Of a DNA stretch of 32,613 bases, positions 23,542-31,277 are shown piece after piece. Where the stretch lies: the NCBI GenBank assembly GCA_050260355.1, contig JBLNBZ010000081.1, positions 1-32,613 on the forward strand. Direction: 5' to 3'. Under the pieces are notes generated by a model. The model saw nothing but the letters and a program-made list of their open reading frames with translations. It made no database searches and was not told the DNA's origin. Every line of letters starts with the position of its first letter. Position 1 is the stretch's first letter. The position numbers and the translations under genes were made by a program. The DNA is from CADEFX01 sp050260355 (GTDB lineage Bacteria > Pseudomonadota > Alphaproteobacteria > Rhizobiales > Hyphomicrobiaceae).

Positions 23542-23660
23542 TCCAGGGACGGCGTGAGTGATGCGGTGAAGGTGGTCCGGGCGGCACTCCAGAACGCCGC
23601 TGCGATCGCTTGCTCTTGATCAGTACGGAACCGCTGGTCGCCGGGAAGCCGAAGGACGTA
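23535..23660 (+). pseudogene. groEL C-terminal remnant, two frameshifts
   Basis: Three adjacent pieces in changing frames spell the GroEL C-terminal region: DLIQ (23535-23546), DGVSDAVKVVRAALQNAAAIA (from 23548, after one extra G) and LLLISTEPLVAGKPKD (from 23610, after a further loss). Compare the family pattern DxIxAGVIDPVKVVRTALQDA.SVAGLLITTEAMVAEKPK. The Gly/Met tail is missing. About 500 codons between the groES start and this tail are absent, consistent with one large internal deletion plus small indels. Not expected to make protein. Confidence 0.72.
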
Positions 23661-23759
23661 GCCGCTCGCGCTCCATCGAGAGGCGGCGCGCTCATCCGAC
23701 GCTCCTGGCAGGTCGCACCCTTTTACATGTCTCGTTCTCCTTCAGTTAATTGTGTCCGC

Positions 23760-23805
23760 CAGAAAAGCGATGTCCCGCGCGGGCCGATGGCCGCGCGGCT
23801 TTCTG
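23760..23805. other. Strong hairpin just upstream of the glycosyltransferase gene
   Basis: CCGCGCGG-G-CC (23775-23785) pairs with GGCCGCGCGG (23789-23798) across a GAT loop, inside an outer CAGAAA/TTTCTG pair (23760-23765, 23800-23805). It ends about 20 nt before the Shine-Dalgarno sequence of the next gene. It may terminate upstream transcription or shape the leader; there is no long T-run. Confidence 0.5.
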
Positions 23806-23837
23806 TCGACGCTTCGCTCGTTCGAGGAGGTTGAACC

Positions 23838-24935
23838 GTGAAAATCGCTCAGATCGCACCGCTCGCGGAATGCTGCCCGCCGAAGCTCTACGGGGGCACA
23901 GAGCGGATCGTGTCCTATCTTACCGAGGAACTGGTCCGGCAGGGCCACGAGGTGACACTGTTCGCCTCCGGAGATTCGAAAACGCGGGCAAGGCTCGTTC
24001 GTTGCTCCGATATGGCGCTCCGCCTCAATCCGTCGGTTAAGGACCCGACGCCCTATCACGTCACGATGGTCGATTCCGTGCGCGAGCAGGCGGACGCGTT
24101 CGACGTCCTGCATTTCCATATCGACATGTTGCACTTCCCGGTGATCCGCGATTTTGCGGAGCGGACCGTCACTACGCTGCACGGCCGCCTCGACCTGCCC
24201 GACCTCAAACCCTTCTACGCCGCATTCCCGGAAATCCCGCTGGTCTCGATCTCGCATGATCAGCGGCGCCCGCTGGCGCGCCCGATCAACTGGGTGGGCA
24301 ACGTCTATCACGGCCTGCCGCGCAACCTCTTGCCGTTCACGCCCAATCCGACGGGCGACTATCTCGCCTTCCTGGGGCGGATCTCGCCCGAGAAGGGGCC
24401 GGACCGCGCCATCGAAATCGCCGCTCGCGCCGGCATGAAGCTCAAGATCGCCGCCAAGATCGATCGCATCGACCAAACCTATTGGGAGGCAACCATCGCG
24501 CCGATGATCGCGGCCAATCCGAACGTCGAGTACCTCGGCGAGATCGATGAGACGCAGAAGGCGGAGTTCCTTGGCAACGCGCGGGCGTTGCTCTTCCCGA
24601 TCAACTGGCCGGAGCCGTTCGGACTGGTGATGATCGAGGCCATGGCCTGCGGCACGCCCGTGATCGCCTTCCGATGCGGCTCGGTGCCGGAGGTGCTCAC
24701 GCCAGGTCGATCCGGCATCATCGTCGACACGGTCGACGAGGCCGTGAAAGCGCTTGCTGAGGTCGAGGCGATGGACCGAAGTAAAGTGCGCGAATCTTTC
24801 GAGAAGCGTTTCACCGTGGAGCGCATGGCGAAGGATTACCTAGCCGTCTATCGTAGCCTCTCGCGGACGCGGACCGAGGCTGCCCGCATACACCGCCTTC
24901 GCGGCGACGAGAAAGGTCTGCAAGCGGTCGTCTAA
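23838..24935 (+). CDS. Glycosyltransferase family 4 (GT-B) protein
   Basis: 365 residues; GTG start with GAGGAGG 7 nt upstream. The N-terminal Rossmann domain begins MKIAQIAPLAECCPPKLYGGTERIV-like, with the GGTE acceptor-side loop of GT4 enzymes; the C-terminal domain has FLGRISPEKGPDRAIEIA (sugar-nucleotide phosphate binding) and EPFGLVMIEAMACGTPVIA, the E-x7-E motif of retaining GT-B enzymes. Substrates are not predictable; a role in alpha-glucan or glycoconjugate synthesis is suggested by the following debranching-type enzyme, 32 bp downstream from stop to start. Cytoplasmic. Confidence 0.9.
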   Translation: MKIAQIAPLAECCPPKLYGGTERIVSYLTEELVRQGHEVTLFASGDSKTRARLVRCSDMALRLNPSVKDPTPYHVTMVDSVREQADAFDVLHFHIDMLHFPVIRDFAERTVTTLHGRLDLPDLKPFYAAFPEIPLVSISHDQRRPLARPINWVGNVYHGLPRNLLPFTPNPTGDYLAFLGRISPEKGPDRAIEIAARAGMKLKIAAKIDRIDQTYWEATIAPMIAANPNVEYLGEIDETQKAEFLGNARALLFPINWPEPFGLVMIEAMACGTPVIAFRCGSVPEVLTPGRSGIIVDTVDEAVKALAEVEAMDRSKVRESFEKRFTVERMAKDYLAVYRSLSRTRTEAARIHRLRGDEKGLQAVV

Positions 24936-24967
24936 CCGCGATGACGAGCTCATCCGGAGGGTTGGAC

Positions 24968-27163
24968 ATGACGGTGCATGCTCCGGCGACAGCGGGCGCC
25001 GGGACCGCCCCCCTGGCGCAGTTTTTTATTCCGGCGACCGCCTCTCTGCAGGAGCGGCGGCCACGCACATTGAAGCATGGCGACACGTTCGCGGTGTTCG
25101 ACCACAATGGCGATGCCCTCTCGGGACCTGGCAGTCCCGAGGGGCTCTTTCACCGCGACACGCGGCACCTCTCGCACCTCTATCTGACCATCGAGGGAGC
25201 GCGGCCGATGCTGTTGTCGTCGACGTTGCGCGACGACAATGCCACGCTGACATGCGACCTCACCAACCCGGACATCTATGACGGCCACGGGCGGCTGATC
25301 CTTTCGCACGATCTCATCCACATTCGCCGGTCGCGCTTGCTGTGGAACGCGTCCTGCTTCGAGCGTCTGCTCGTGCGCAATTTCGACGAGTGTCCGCGGC
25401 GCCTCACCATCGAGATCGCTTTCGATGCCGATTTCGCGGACATCTTCGAGGTGCGCGGCACACGCCGCGAGCGTCGCGGCCTGATGCAGTCGCCCAATAT
25501 TTCGCCGAGCCGCGTGACCCTGAACTACATGGGAGTCGACCATCGGCTGCGATCCACCACGTTGTCGTTCGATCCCGCGCCGACGCGGTTGACCGGACGC
25601 AGCGCTCTGTTCACCACCGCGATCGCTCCGCAGGAATCGCGCTCGTTTTTCATTGAAATCCACTGCGGCGCCGCGTGCTTTGCCCACCCGCCACGCCGCG
25701 CGTTCTTCGGTGCGCTCCGCAATGCGCGCCGTGCGCTCCGCAGCTCGTCCTCGCGCGCGGCAGCGGTCGCGACATCGAACGAGATTTTCAATGAAGCGGT
25801 GCGACGCAGCGTCTCCGATCTTTACATGTTGGCGACGGACACGCCCGAGGGGCCGGTTCCGTATGCCGGCATTCCCTGGTTCTCGACGATGTTCGGCCGC
25901 GACGCGCTAATCACGGCCCTGCAAACGCTCTGGCTTGATCCTGCCCTTGCGCGTGGCGTGCTGTTGCACCTCGCAGCCCATCAGGCGACCGGAACTGACT
26001 CGAAAGCCGATGCCGAGCCGGGCAAGATCCTCCACGAGGTGCGTATGGGGGAGATGGCCGAGCTCGGCGAGGTGCCGTTCCGGCGCTACTACGGGAGTAT
26101 CGATTCAACCCCGCTCTTTGTCATGCTCGCCGGCGCCTATCTCGACCGCACGGGCGACCTCGTCACCATTCGCCGCCTGTGGCCGCACATCGACGCGGCG
26201 CTCACCTGGATCGAGCGGCACGGCGATCGCGACGGCGACGGCTTCGTGGAATATCACCGACAAACGTCCGAAGGACTGGTCAACCAGGGCTGGAAGGACA
26301 GCAGTGACTCCGTGTTTCACGCGGATGGCACGTTTGCGCGGGGCCCGATCGCCCTTGTCGAGGTGCAAGCCTATGTTTACGGGGCATGGTGCGCCGGCGC
26401 CAAGATTGCGGAGCAATTGGGGCACGTCCTGCGAGAGACGGAGTGCGAGGCGCGCGCGAACAGGCTGCGCGAAGCATTTGATACCCATTTCTTCGACGAG
26501 GAGCTTGGCACTTTTGGGCTGGCGCTCGATGGCGACAAGCGCTTGTGTCGCGTTCGCACGTCCAATGCAGGTCACGCGCTATGGACCGGCGTCGCACTAC
26601 CCAACCGGGCGGGACCAGTCGCGCGAAGCCTGATGGGGGCATCGTCGTTCTGCGGATGGGGCGTGCGCACGGTTGCGTCGACGGAAGCCCGCTACAATCC
26701 GATGAGTTATCACAACGGGTCTGTCTGGCCCCATGACAATGCGCTAATCGCAGCGGGATTGGCCCGCTACGGGTTTCGCCAAGAGGCCGCGCGCATCTTC
26801 GAGGGCTTATTCGCGGCCTCGAGCTATATCGACCTCAGGCGGCTCCCCGAACTGTTTTGCGGATTCCCGCGCCAGATGACGCGGGGGCCAACCTTCTATC
26901 CCATCGCGTGCACCCCGCAGGCCTGGGCGGCAGCGGCGCCTCTCTACATGCTGCAGGCCTGCCTTGGGCTTGGCTTCGACCGACAGGAAACGCGGATCAC
27001 CTTCGACCATCCCATGATGCCGGCGTTTCTGAACGAGGTCGTCTTCCGCAATCTGTCGATTGGCGATGACGCTGCCGATGTCGCGATACGGCGATCCGGT
27101 CGGCACGTCGTCGTCGACGTCCTTGAGCGACGAGGGTCCGTACGGGTGGTGACAACGAGCTGA
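24968..27163 (+). CDS. Amylo-alpha-1,6-glucosidase (glycogen-debranching-type) protein
   Basis: 731 residues from the ATG at 24968, chosen because GGAGGG lies 6 nt upstream; an in-frame ATG at 24941 is unsupported. Residues about 25-220 form the glycogen-debranching N-terminal beta domain (TLKHGDTFAVFDHNGDAL, GLFHRDTRHLSHLYL). Residues about 280-720 form an (alpha/alpha)6 barrel with GIPWFSTMFGRDALITALQ, NQGWKDSSDSVFHADG and YNPMSYHNGSVWPHDNALIA, conserved blocks of this family. It probably hydrolyses alpha-glucosidic branches or oligosaccharides. It is paired with the GT4 gene; no glgA, glgB or glgC lies in the window. Confidence 0.9.
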   Translation: MTVHAPATAGAGTAPLAQFFIPATASLQERRPRTLKHGDTFAVFDHNGDALSGPGSPEGLFHRDTRHLSHLYLTIEGARPMLLSSTLRDDNATLTCDLTNPDIYDGHGRLILSHDLIHIRRSRLLWNASCFERLLVRNFDECPRRLTIEIAFDADFADIFEVRGTRRERRGLMQSPNISPSRVTLNYMGVDHRLRSTTLSFDPAPTRLTGRSALFTTAIAPQESRSFFIEIHCGAACFAHPPRRAFFGALRNARRALRSSSSRAAAVATSNEIFNEAVRRSVSDLYMLATDTPEGPVPYAGIPWFSTMFGRDALITALQTLWLDPALARGVLLHLAAHQATGTDSKADAEPGKILHEVRMGEMAELGEVPFRRYYGSIDSTPLFVMLAGAYLDRTGDLVTIRRLWPHIDAALTWIERHGDRDGDGFVEYHRQTSEGLVNQGWKDSSDSVFHADGTFARGPIALVEVQAYVYGAWCAGAKIAEQLGHVLRETECEARANRLREAFDTHFFDEELGTFGLALDGDKRLCRVRTSNAGHALWTGVALPNRAGPVARSLMGASSFCGWGVRTVASTEARYNPMSYHNGSVWPHDNALIAAGLARYGFRQEAARIFEGLFAASSYIDLRRLPELFCGFPRQMTRGPTFYPIACTPQAWAAAAPLYMLQACLGLGFDRQETRITFDHPMMPAFLNEVVFRNLSIGDDAADVAIRRSGRHVVVDVLERRGSVRVVTTS

Positions 27164-27198
27164 ACGTCCAGTCCAGGGTCCAGGCTCAAGCGTCGCGA

Positions 27199-27327
27199 GC
27201 CAGAGCGGCAGCCGGTGACACACCCAAAACGGCCAAAGTGAGTTGCCGTTTTCTGAGTGCTTTCGCATCGGAGCCCAATTTCCGGCGCATCCTCGAAGAA
27301 ACAAGGAACGCTCGGCCGGCGGCGTGA
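27199..27327 (+). pseudogene. Recombinase C-terminal tail remnant (copy B)
   Basis: Thirty-six base pairs after the debranching enzyme stop, a 42-codon frame reads ARAAAGDTPKTAKVSCRFLS, then AFASEPNFRRILEETRNARPAA and a TGA. Its first part matches the tail at 28510-28550 (ARAAAGETAKTAK) and its last 18 codons match copy A at 20821-20877. Relative to copy A five codons are missing between FL.A[YF] and the APEP/ASEP motif. It marks the left edge of the islet carrying the XRE and ImmA genes. Confidence 0.6.
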
Positions 27328-27340
27328 AATCCGTAGACCG

Positions 27341-27399
27341 CTGTTTAGGTGTTTCCTGACAGCGGCTCTCGAATCGAGTGTAAAGTGAAATCTAAACAG
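27341..27399. promoter_or_regulatory. Probable operator/promoter of the XRE gene
   Basis: CTGTTTAG (27341-27348) and CTAAACAG (27392-27399) are perfect inverted repeats flanking a small palindrome CTCGAATCGAG and an AT-richer TGTAAAGTG. They sit directly upstream of an XRE regulator, the usual place for an autorepression operator. Confidence 0.45.
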
Positions 27400-27417
27400 A
27401 CGACGGAGCGTGAAGCC

Positions 27418-27771
27418 ATGAAGGCCGGGAGGGAGAAGTTCGGGGCGTTTATCCGCCGAGCGCGAGAGGCGAAGGAAATCGGGCTGAGGGAGATGGCGAA
27501 GAAGATCGGGGTGAGCCCGACCTATCTGTCGAAGGTGGAGCGGGACGAGTTCCCGCCGCCGGCGGAGGACAAGGTGAGGAAGATCGCGGGCATCCTCGGG
27601 CTGGACGCGGACGAGCTGCTGGCGCTGGCCGGCCGGATCGCGTCCGATTTGACCGACATCATCCGCGAGCGGCCTCGGGAAATGGCCGATTTCCTGCGGG
27701 CGGCAAGAGGACTGACGGCCGACGACATGGCCCGCCTGGCGCGGCAGGCGCAGAGGGCGAAGGAAAAATAG
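27418..27771 (+). CDS. XRE-family helix-turn-helix regulator
   Basis: 117 residues. The N-terminal half is a Cro/CI-type HTH (about residues 8-65): FIRRAREAKEIGLREMAKKI, GVSPTYLSKVERDEFPPPAEDKVRKIA and LGLDADELLALAG. The C-terminal half is helical and Arg-rich (ASDLTDIIRERPREMADFLRA). The ATG at 27418 has GGAG about 10 nt upstream; an earlier in-frame start at 27349 would lie within the putative operator. Forty-three base pairs separate it from an ImmA/IrrE gene, the standard pairing in integrative elements, where the peptidase cleaves the repressor. Probably autoregulated through the inverted repeats upstream. Confidence 0.9.
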   Translation: MKAGREKFGAFIRRAREAKEIGLREMAKKIGVSPTYLSKVERDEFPPPAEDKVRKIAGILGLDADELLALAGRIASDLTDIIRERPREMADFLRAARGLTADDMARLARQAQRAKEK

Positions 27772-27814
27772 GCGACGGTCGGCGCACCGGTGATGCAGAT
27801 GAGGATGAATCGGA

Positions 27815-28477
27815 ATGGCCCTTCGAGTCCCTTATATCCCCGATGACGTGATCGAGCGCGACGCCGAGGCCCTGCTTGGCGAGTTCGCTCACGCCAGAGG
27901 CATCGAGGTGCGCGCGCCGATCCCGATTGAGGATATCGTCGAGAAGCACCTGAAGCTTCATGTCGAGTTCGACGATTTGCACAGGCTGCTCGATGTTCCG
28001 CGCAGCGGGCTCGGCCTCGACCCGGACATGTTCGGCGCGATCTGGCTCGAAGCCGGCAGGATTGTCATCGACGAGAGCCTCGATCCCGAGGAGCGGCCCG
28101 AGCGTGAGGGCCGCTACAGGTTCACGCTTGCGCACGAAGGCGGTGGACATTGGCGACTGCACCGACCGCTTGTCCGCCCGACGCGAGACCAAGGTTCGCT
28201 GCTGATCGACGCCGCCCGACCAACCGTCGTCTGCCGCTCAAGCCAAGCCAAGGAACGGGCGGAGTGGCAGGCCGACTTTTTCATCAACGCGATTGATCTT
28301 AAGCCCTACGTAACGGGCACGGCTCAGCCGAAGATGAATCAAGCCAAGATGAATAGCATTCCGGTGGCACTCCCACCCCTCGGAACCGCGCGAAAAACGT
28401 CGGCTGCTCAATTTCCTGCTATCGAACTGCACCTGGGAGGATGGCGAAGTGGTCGCCACCTTCCGGCAACCGTTTGA
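27815..28477 (+). CDS. ImmA/IrrE family metallopeptidase, truncated
   Basis: 220 codons. Residues 1-156 match the family: MALRVPYIPDDVIERDAEAL, PIEDIVEKHLKLHVEF, VPRSGLGLDPDMFGA, the metal motif RFTLAHEGGGHWRLHRP (107-112 is H-E-G-G-G-H, one residue longer than HExxH) and VVCRSSQAKERAEWQADFF. After residue 156 homology ends abruptly; rhizobial relatives continue for well over a hundred residues (LLMPR...). The last 65 codons are a chance frame running over a recombinase tail that is read one base out of phase. So the gene was cut by a deletion that joined it to the recombinase. Activity is doubtful. Confidence 0.78.
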   Translation: MALRVPYIPDDVIERDAEALLGEFAHARGIEVRAPIPIEDIVEKHLKLHVEFDDLHRLLDVPRSGLGLDPDMFGAIWLEAGRIVIDESLDPEERPEREGRYRFTLAHEGGGHWRLHRPLVRPTRDQGSLLIDAARPTVVCRSSQAKERAEWQADFFINAIDLKPYVTGTAQPKMNQAKMNSIPVALPPLGTARKTSAAQFPAIELHLGGWRSGRHLPATV

Positions 28478-28568
28478 TCTGTTGGCGGAAACCACCATGA
28501 CCGCGGCGCGCGCCGCAGCCGGTGAGACGGCGAAAACGGCCAAAACTGAGATTTGGCTGGGGGACTAG
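28353..28568 (+). pseudogene. Serine recombinase C-terminal remnant ending in tRNA-Gln (copy C)
   Basis: In the +1 frame relative to the ImmA gene, 71 codons after a TGA include SEPREKRRLLNFLLSNCTW, then EDGEVVATFRQPFDLLAETT and ARAAAGETAKTAKTEIWLGD before a TAG. I recognise this as the C-terminus of large recombinase-family (resolvase-type) proteins of alphaproteobacteria. The catalytic and DNA-binding regions are missing. The last five codons and the stop lie within the 3' end of the opposite-strand tRNA-Gln gene, so the protein end is encoded by tRNA sequence. Confidence 0.7.
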
Positions 28569-28627
28569 GATTCGAACCTAGACAGGCAGAGTCAGAGTCT
28601 GCAGTCCTACCATTAGACGATCCCCCA
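28554..28627 (-). tRNA. tRNA-Gln (anticodon CTG)
   Basis: 74 nt with encoded CCA. The acceptor stem TGGGGGA pairs with TCCCCCA; the D-arm has GTCTAATGGTAGGAC; the anticodon stem GCAGA/TCTGC encloses CTCTGAC with anticodon CTG (reads CAG); the T-arm has GGTTCGAATCC. Its 3' end overlaps the recombinase remnant, so it is a likely attachment site for the lost element. Confidence 0.97.
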
Positions 28628-28777
28628 AAGCCGAAGCCGGCCGAAGCGCGGCGCGAGGCCCATTGGGCAGCCGGTATGTAGCAACCGCGCGCGGGGATCG
28701 CAAGGCCGGGCCCGCGGGGCACCCAAGCCGCTGGAAAACAACCCTATCCGCAAGCGGGGCTCCATCGACGACCGCCA

Positions 28778-30277
28778 TCACTCCTGGAACGCCTTCTCGC
28801 GCGTGCTCCTGACCGCCGGCAGCACCACCGCCAGCAGCAGCCCGCATGACAGCAGGAGCAGGCCCAGGCTGATCGGCCGCGTCAGGAACACGCTGGCGTC
28901 GCCGTGCGCCAGCAGCAGCGCACGGCGCAGATTCTCCTCCATCATCGGTCCGAGAACGAACCCCAGGAGCAGCGGTGCCGGCTCGCATCCCGCCTTGAGA
29001 AAGTAGTAGCCGAGCAGGCCGAACAATGCCGTCAGCCCCACCTCGAACGCGCTGTTGTTGAGGCTGTAGACGCCGATGCAGCAGAACAAGAGAATGGCCG
29101 GAAAGAGAATCCGGTAGGGAACCTTCAATAGCCGCACCCAGATGCCGATCAGCGGCAGGTTGATGACGACCAGCATCAGGTTGCCGATCCACATCGAGGC
29201 GACGAGGCCCCAGAACAGTTCGGGCTGCTTGGTCATCACCTGGGGTCCCGGCTGAATGCCGTGGATCATCATGGCGCCGATCATCAAGGCCATCACGGGA
29301 TTGGGCGGGATGCCCAAAGTCAGCAGCGGAATGAAGGACGTCTGCGCGCCAGCGTTGTTTGCGGACTCAGGTGCCGCCACGCCCTCGATCGCTCCCTTGC
29401 CGAAGCGCTCCGGCTCGCGGGCGATCTTTTTCTCGAGCGTGTAGGCTGCGAAAGCGGACAGCACCGCGCCGCCCCCGGGCAGCACGCCGAGCAGCGAGCC
29501 AAGACCGGTGCCGCGCAGAATTGCCGGCAGCGCCACCTTGAAGTCGGCCAACGTCGGCATCAGGCCATGAATGGGCTGGCTCAGAACGCTGCGCTCCTCT
29601 CGCTGCGACAGGTTGTGGATGATCTCGGCGAGGCCAAACAGTCCGAGTGCGATCGGAACGAAGCCGATGCCGTCCGAAAGCTCCGGCATGCCGAACGTGA
29701 AGCGCTGCTTGCCGGTGTTCACGTCGGTACCGACGAGACCGAGAAACAGGCCGACCAGAATCATGGCCACCGCCTTGACCACGCTCCCCTGGGCCAGCAC
29801 CACCGCGGCAATCAGGCCGAAGACCATGAGAGAAAAATATTCCGCCGCTCCGAAGCTCTGCGCCATCGCTGTCAGAGGCGCGCTGAACACGGCGACCAGC
29901 ACCGTGGCAAAGCAGCCGGCAATGAAGGAGCCGATAGCGGCGATTGCCAACGCAGGTCCGGCCCTGCCCTGGCGCGCCAACTGGTAGCCGTCGAGGCACG
30001 TCACCACCGACGAGCTCTCGCCCGGCATATTGACCAAGATAGCGGTCGTGGAGCCGCCGTACTGGGCGCCGTAGTAGATGCCGGCCAGCATGATCAGCGC
30101 CGGAATGGGCGACAGCGTGAACGTGAACGGCAGCAGCATGGCAATGGTCGCGACGGGCCCAATGCCGGGCAACACGCCGACCAACGTCCCGAGCAGGACT
30201 CCGATCAGACAGAACAGGATGTTCTGCCAGCTGAGCGCGACGGCAAAACCGTGCGCGAGATTGCCGAGGAGATCCAC
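28778..30277 (-). CDS. tctA: Tripartite tricarboxylate transporter large permease TctA
   Basis: 499 residues, the usual TctA size, with about twelve hydrophobic segments. Hallmark motifs are GVLPGIGPVATIAMLLPFTF, YYGAQYGGSTTAILVNMPGE and, in the second half, GSLLGVLPGGGAVLSAFAAY and ESANNAGAQTSFIPLLTLGIP. The start is GTG at 30277, one base after the tctB stop; no in-frame ATG is near. It is the large membrane component of a TTT-family secondary transporter for a carboxylate ligand delivered by a periplasmic TctC protein, which is not encoded nearby. Confidence 0.95.
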   Translation of the reverse strand: MDLLGNLAHGFAVALSWQNILFCLIGVLLGTLVGVLPGIGPVATIAMLLPFTFTLSPIPALIMLAGIYYGAQYGGSTTAILVNMPGESSSVVTCLDGYQLARQGRAGPALAIAAIGSFIAGCFATVLVAVFSAPLTAMAQSFGAAEYFSLMVFGLIAAVVLAQGSVVKAVAMILVGLFLGLVGTDVNTGKQRFTFGMPELSDGIGFVPIALGLFGLAEIIHNLSQREERSVLSQPIHGLMPTLADFKVALPAILRGTGLGSLLGVLPGGGAVLSAFAAYTLEKKIAREPERFGKGAIEGVAAPESANNAGAQTSFIPLLTLGIPPNPVMALMIGAMMIHGIQPGPQVMTKQPELFWGLVASMWIGNLMLVVINLPLIGIWVRLLKVPYRILFPAILLFCCIGVYSLNNSAFEVGLTALFGLLGYYFLKAGCEPAPLLLGFVLGPMMEENLRRALLLAHGDASVFLTRPISLGLLLLSCGLLLAVVLPAVRSTREKAFQE

Positions 30278-30278
30278 G

Positions 30279-30719
30279 TCATTGCCCCGGCAGAATGTTC
30301 ATGGTGAGCCCCAGTGCCTTGATGAAGATGAGCACCGCGGCGCCCGCCAGCACGACGCTGACGATGACCGTCTCGAGCCAGCGCGTCTCGGTCGAGCCGA
30401 CGGCCGCGGTCAACACCATGCCGATTGTCGCCGGGACAAGCCCGCCGGTTTCGATCAGGCCGGCGAACACCAGCACGCTTGCCAGCACGGCAGCGAGCGG
30501 GCGCAGGCTCCAGCGCTCCATCACCTCGCTGTTCGCCAGCAGCCCCACGGCGAGAACGCCCACGCCGATGGCGATCAGAAACCAGCAGAGAATCTTCGGT
30601 ACGAAGCCCGGGCCCATTCGCGCCGAGGTGCCGAACACGTAGTCCCAGCCCAACACGAGTCCGAGTGCACCAAGTGCGATGAAGAAGAGGCCGGCGGCGA
30701 CATCTTTGCTGACACTCAA
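30279..30719 (-). CDS. tctB: Tripartite tricarboxylate transporter small permease TctB
   Basis: 146 residues with four hydrophobic segments (AAGLFFIALGALGLVLGWDY; FLIAIGVGVLAVGLL; LAAVLASVLVFAGLIE; VIVSVVLAGAAVLIFI), matching the TctB topology; the GPGFVPKILC segment after the first helix is a family landmark. It is first in the tctBA operon; only one base separates its stop from the tctA start. No substrate-binding protein gene precedes it within the window. Confidence 0.9.
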   Translation of the reverse strand: MSVSKDVAAGLFFIALGALGLVLGWDYVFGTSARMGPGFVPKILCWFLIAIGVGVLAVGLLANSEVMERWSLRPLAAVLASVLVFAGLIETGGLVPATIGMVLTAAVGSTETRWLETVIVSVVLAGAAVLIFIKALGLTMNILPGQ

Positions 30720-31277
30720 GGCTCGAACCCTCCCGACCCCGACGCGAACACCAGACCCTCATATCGGCTGCACATCCGAGCGCACCATTCGACCTTGACC
30801 AAGGCCCTCTGGCAACCCTCTTTCCACGTCCCAATCCCACGGCGACGCACTTTATGAAACAGCGGGGCGTTTCGAGCATCGTGCCTGCGCCGAGCTTCAC
30901 CCTGAGCTCGCTGGCAGGCAATGCAAATCTCTGGACTCGAATTTGCAGCCACGCGACATCGACCTGATCTCGATCATCATGCGCATGCGCGCTCCACACG
31001 AGCCCATTGGCTCAGCGTGACCGCAAGCAGCAGCACAGAAAAAGGGTGTGCGGGGCTCGTGCGATGATGTTGCAATCTCCTTAACGCGCATGACGCGAAA
31101 AGGCCGCGCATGCGAGCTTCCGAGCGGCCGCAGGACCCGTGATCACCCACCATCCTCAGTTTACGGAAATCTTGCCCGCAAGCTGCGACAGGCTTTACCT
31201 GATGGCTGCACCTGTTACAGTCGGCGCAAGTCAAGTACCAGGTTGTCGCCTGAAGGCCGGACGCGGCAGCGCGTCAG
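30720..31277. other. Divergent intergenic region, no gene seen
   Basis: 558 bp between tctB (minus) and ppx (plus), where a tctC gene might have been expected. No solute-binding protein or remnant of one is readable in any frame, and no clear operator is visible. It should hold the tctBA and ppx promoters. Confidence 0.5.

Noticed and set aside
30962..30975. CTGATCTCGATCAT as an FNR-like site before tctBA
   Set aside because: Both half-sites carry mismatches, and the position relative to tctB is remote.
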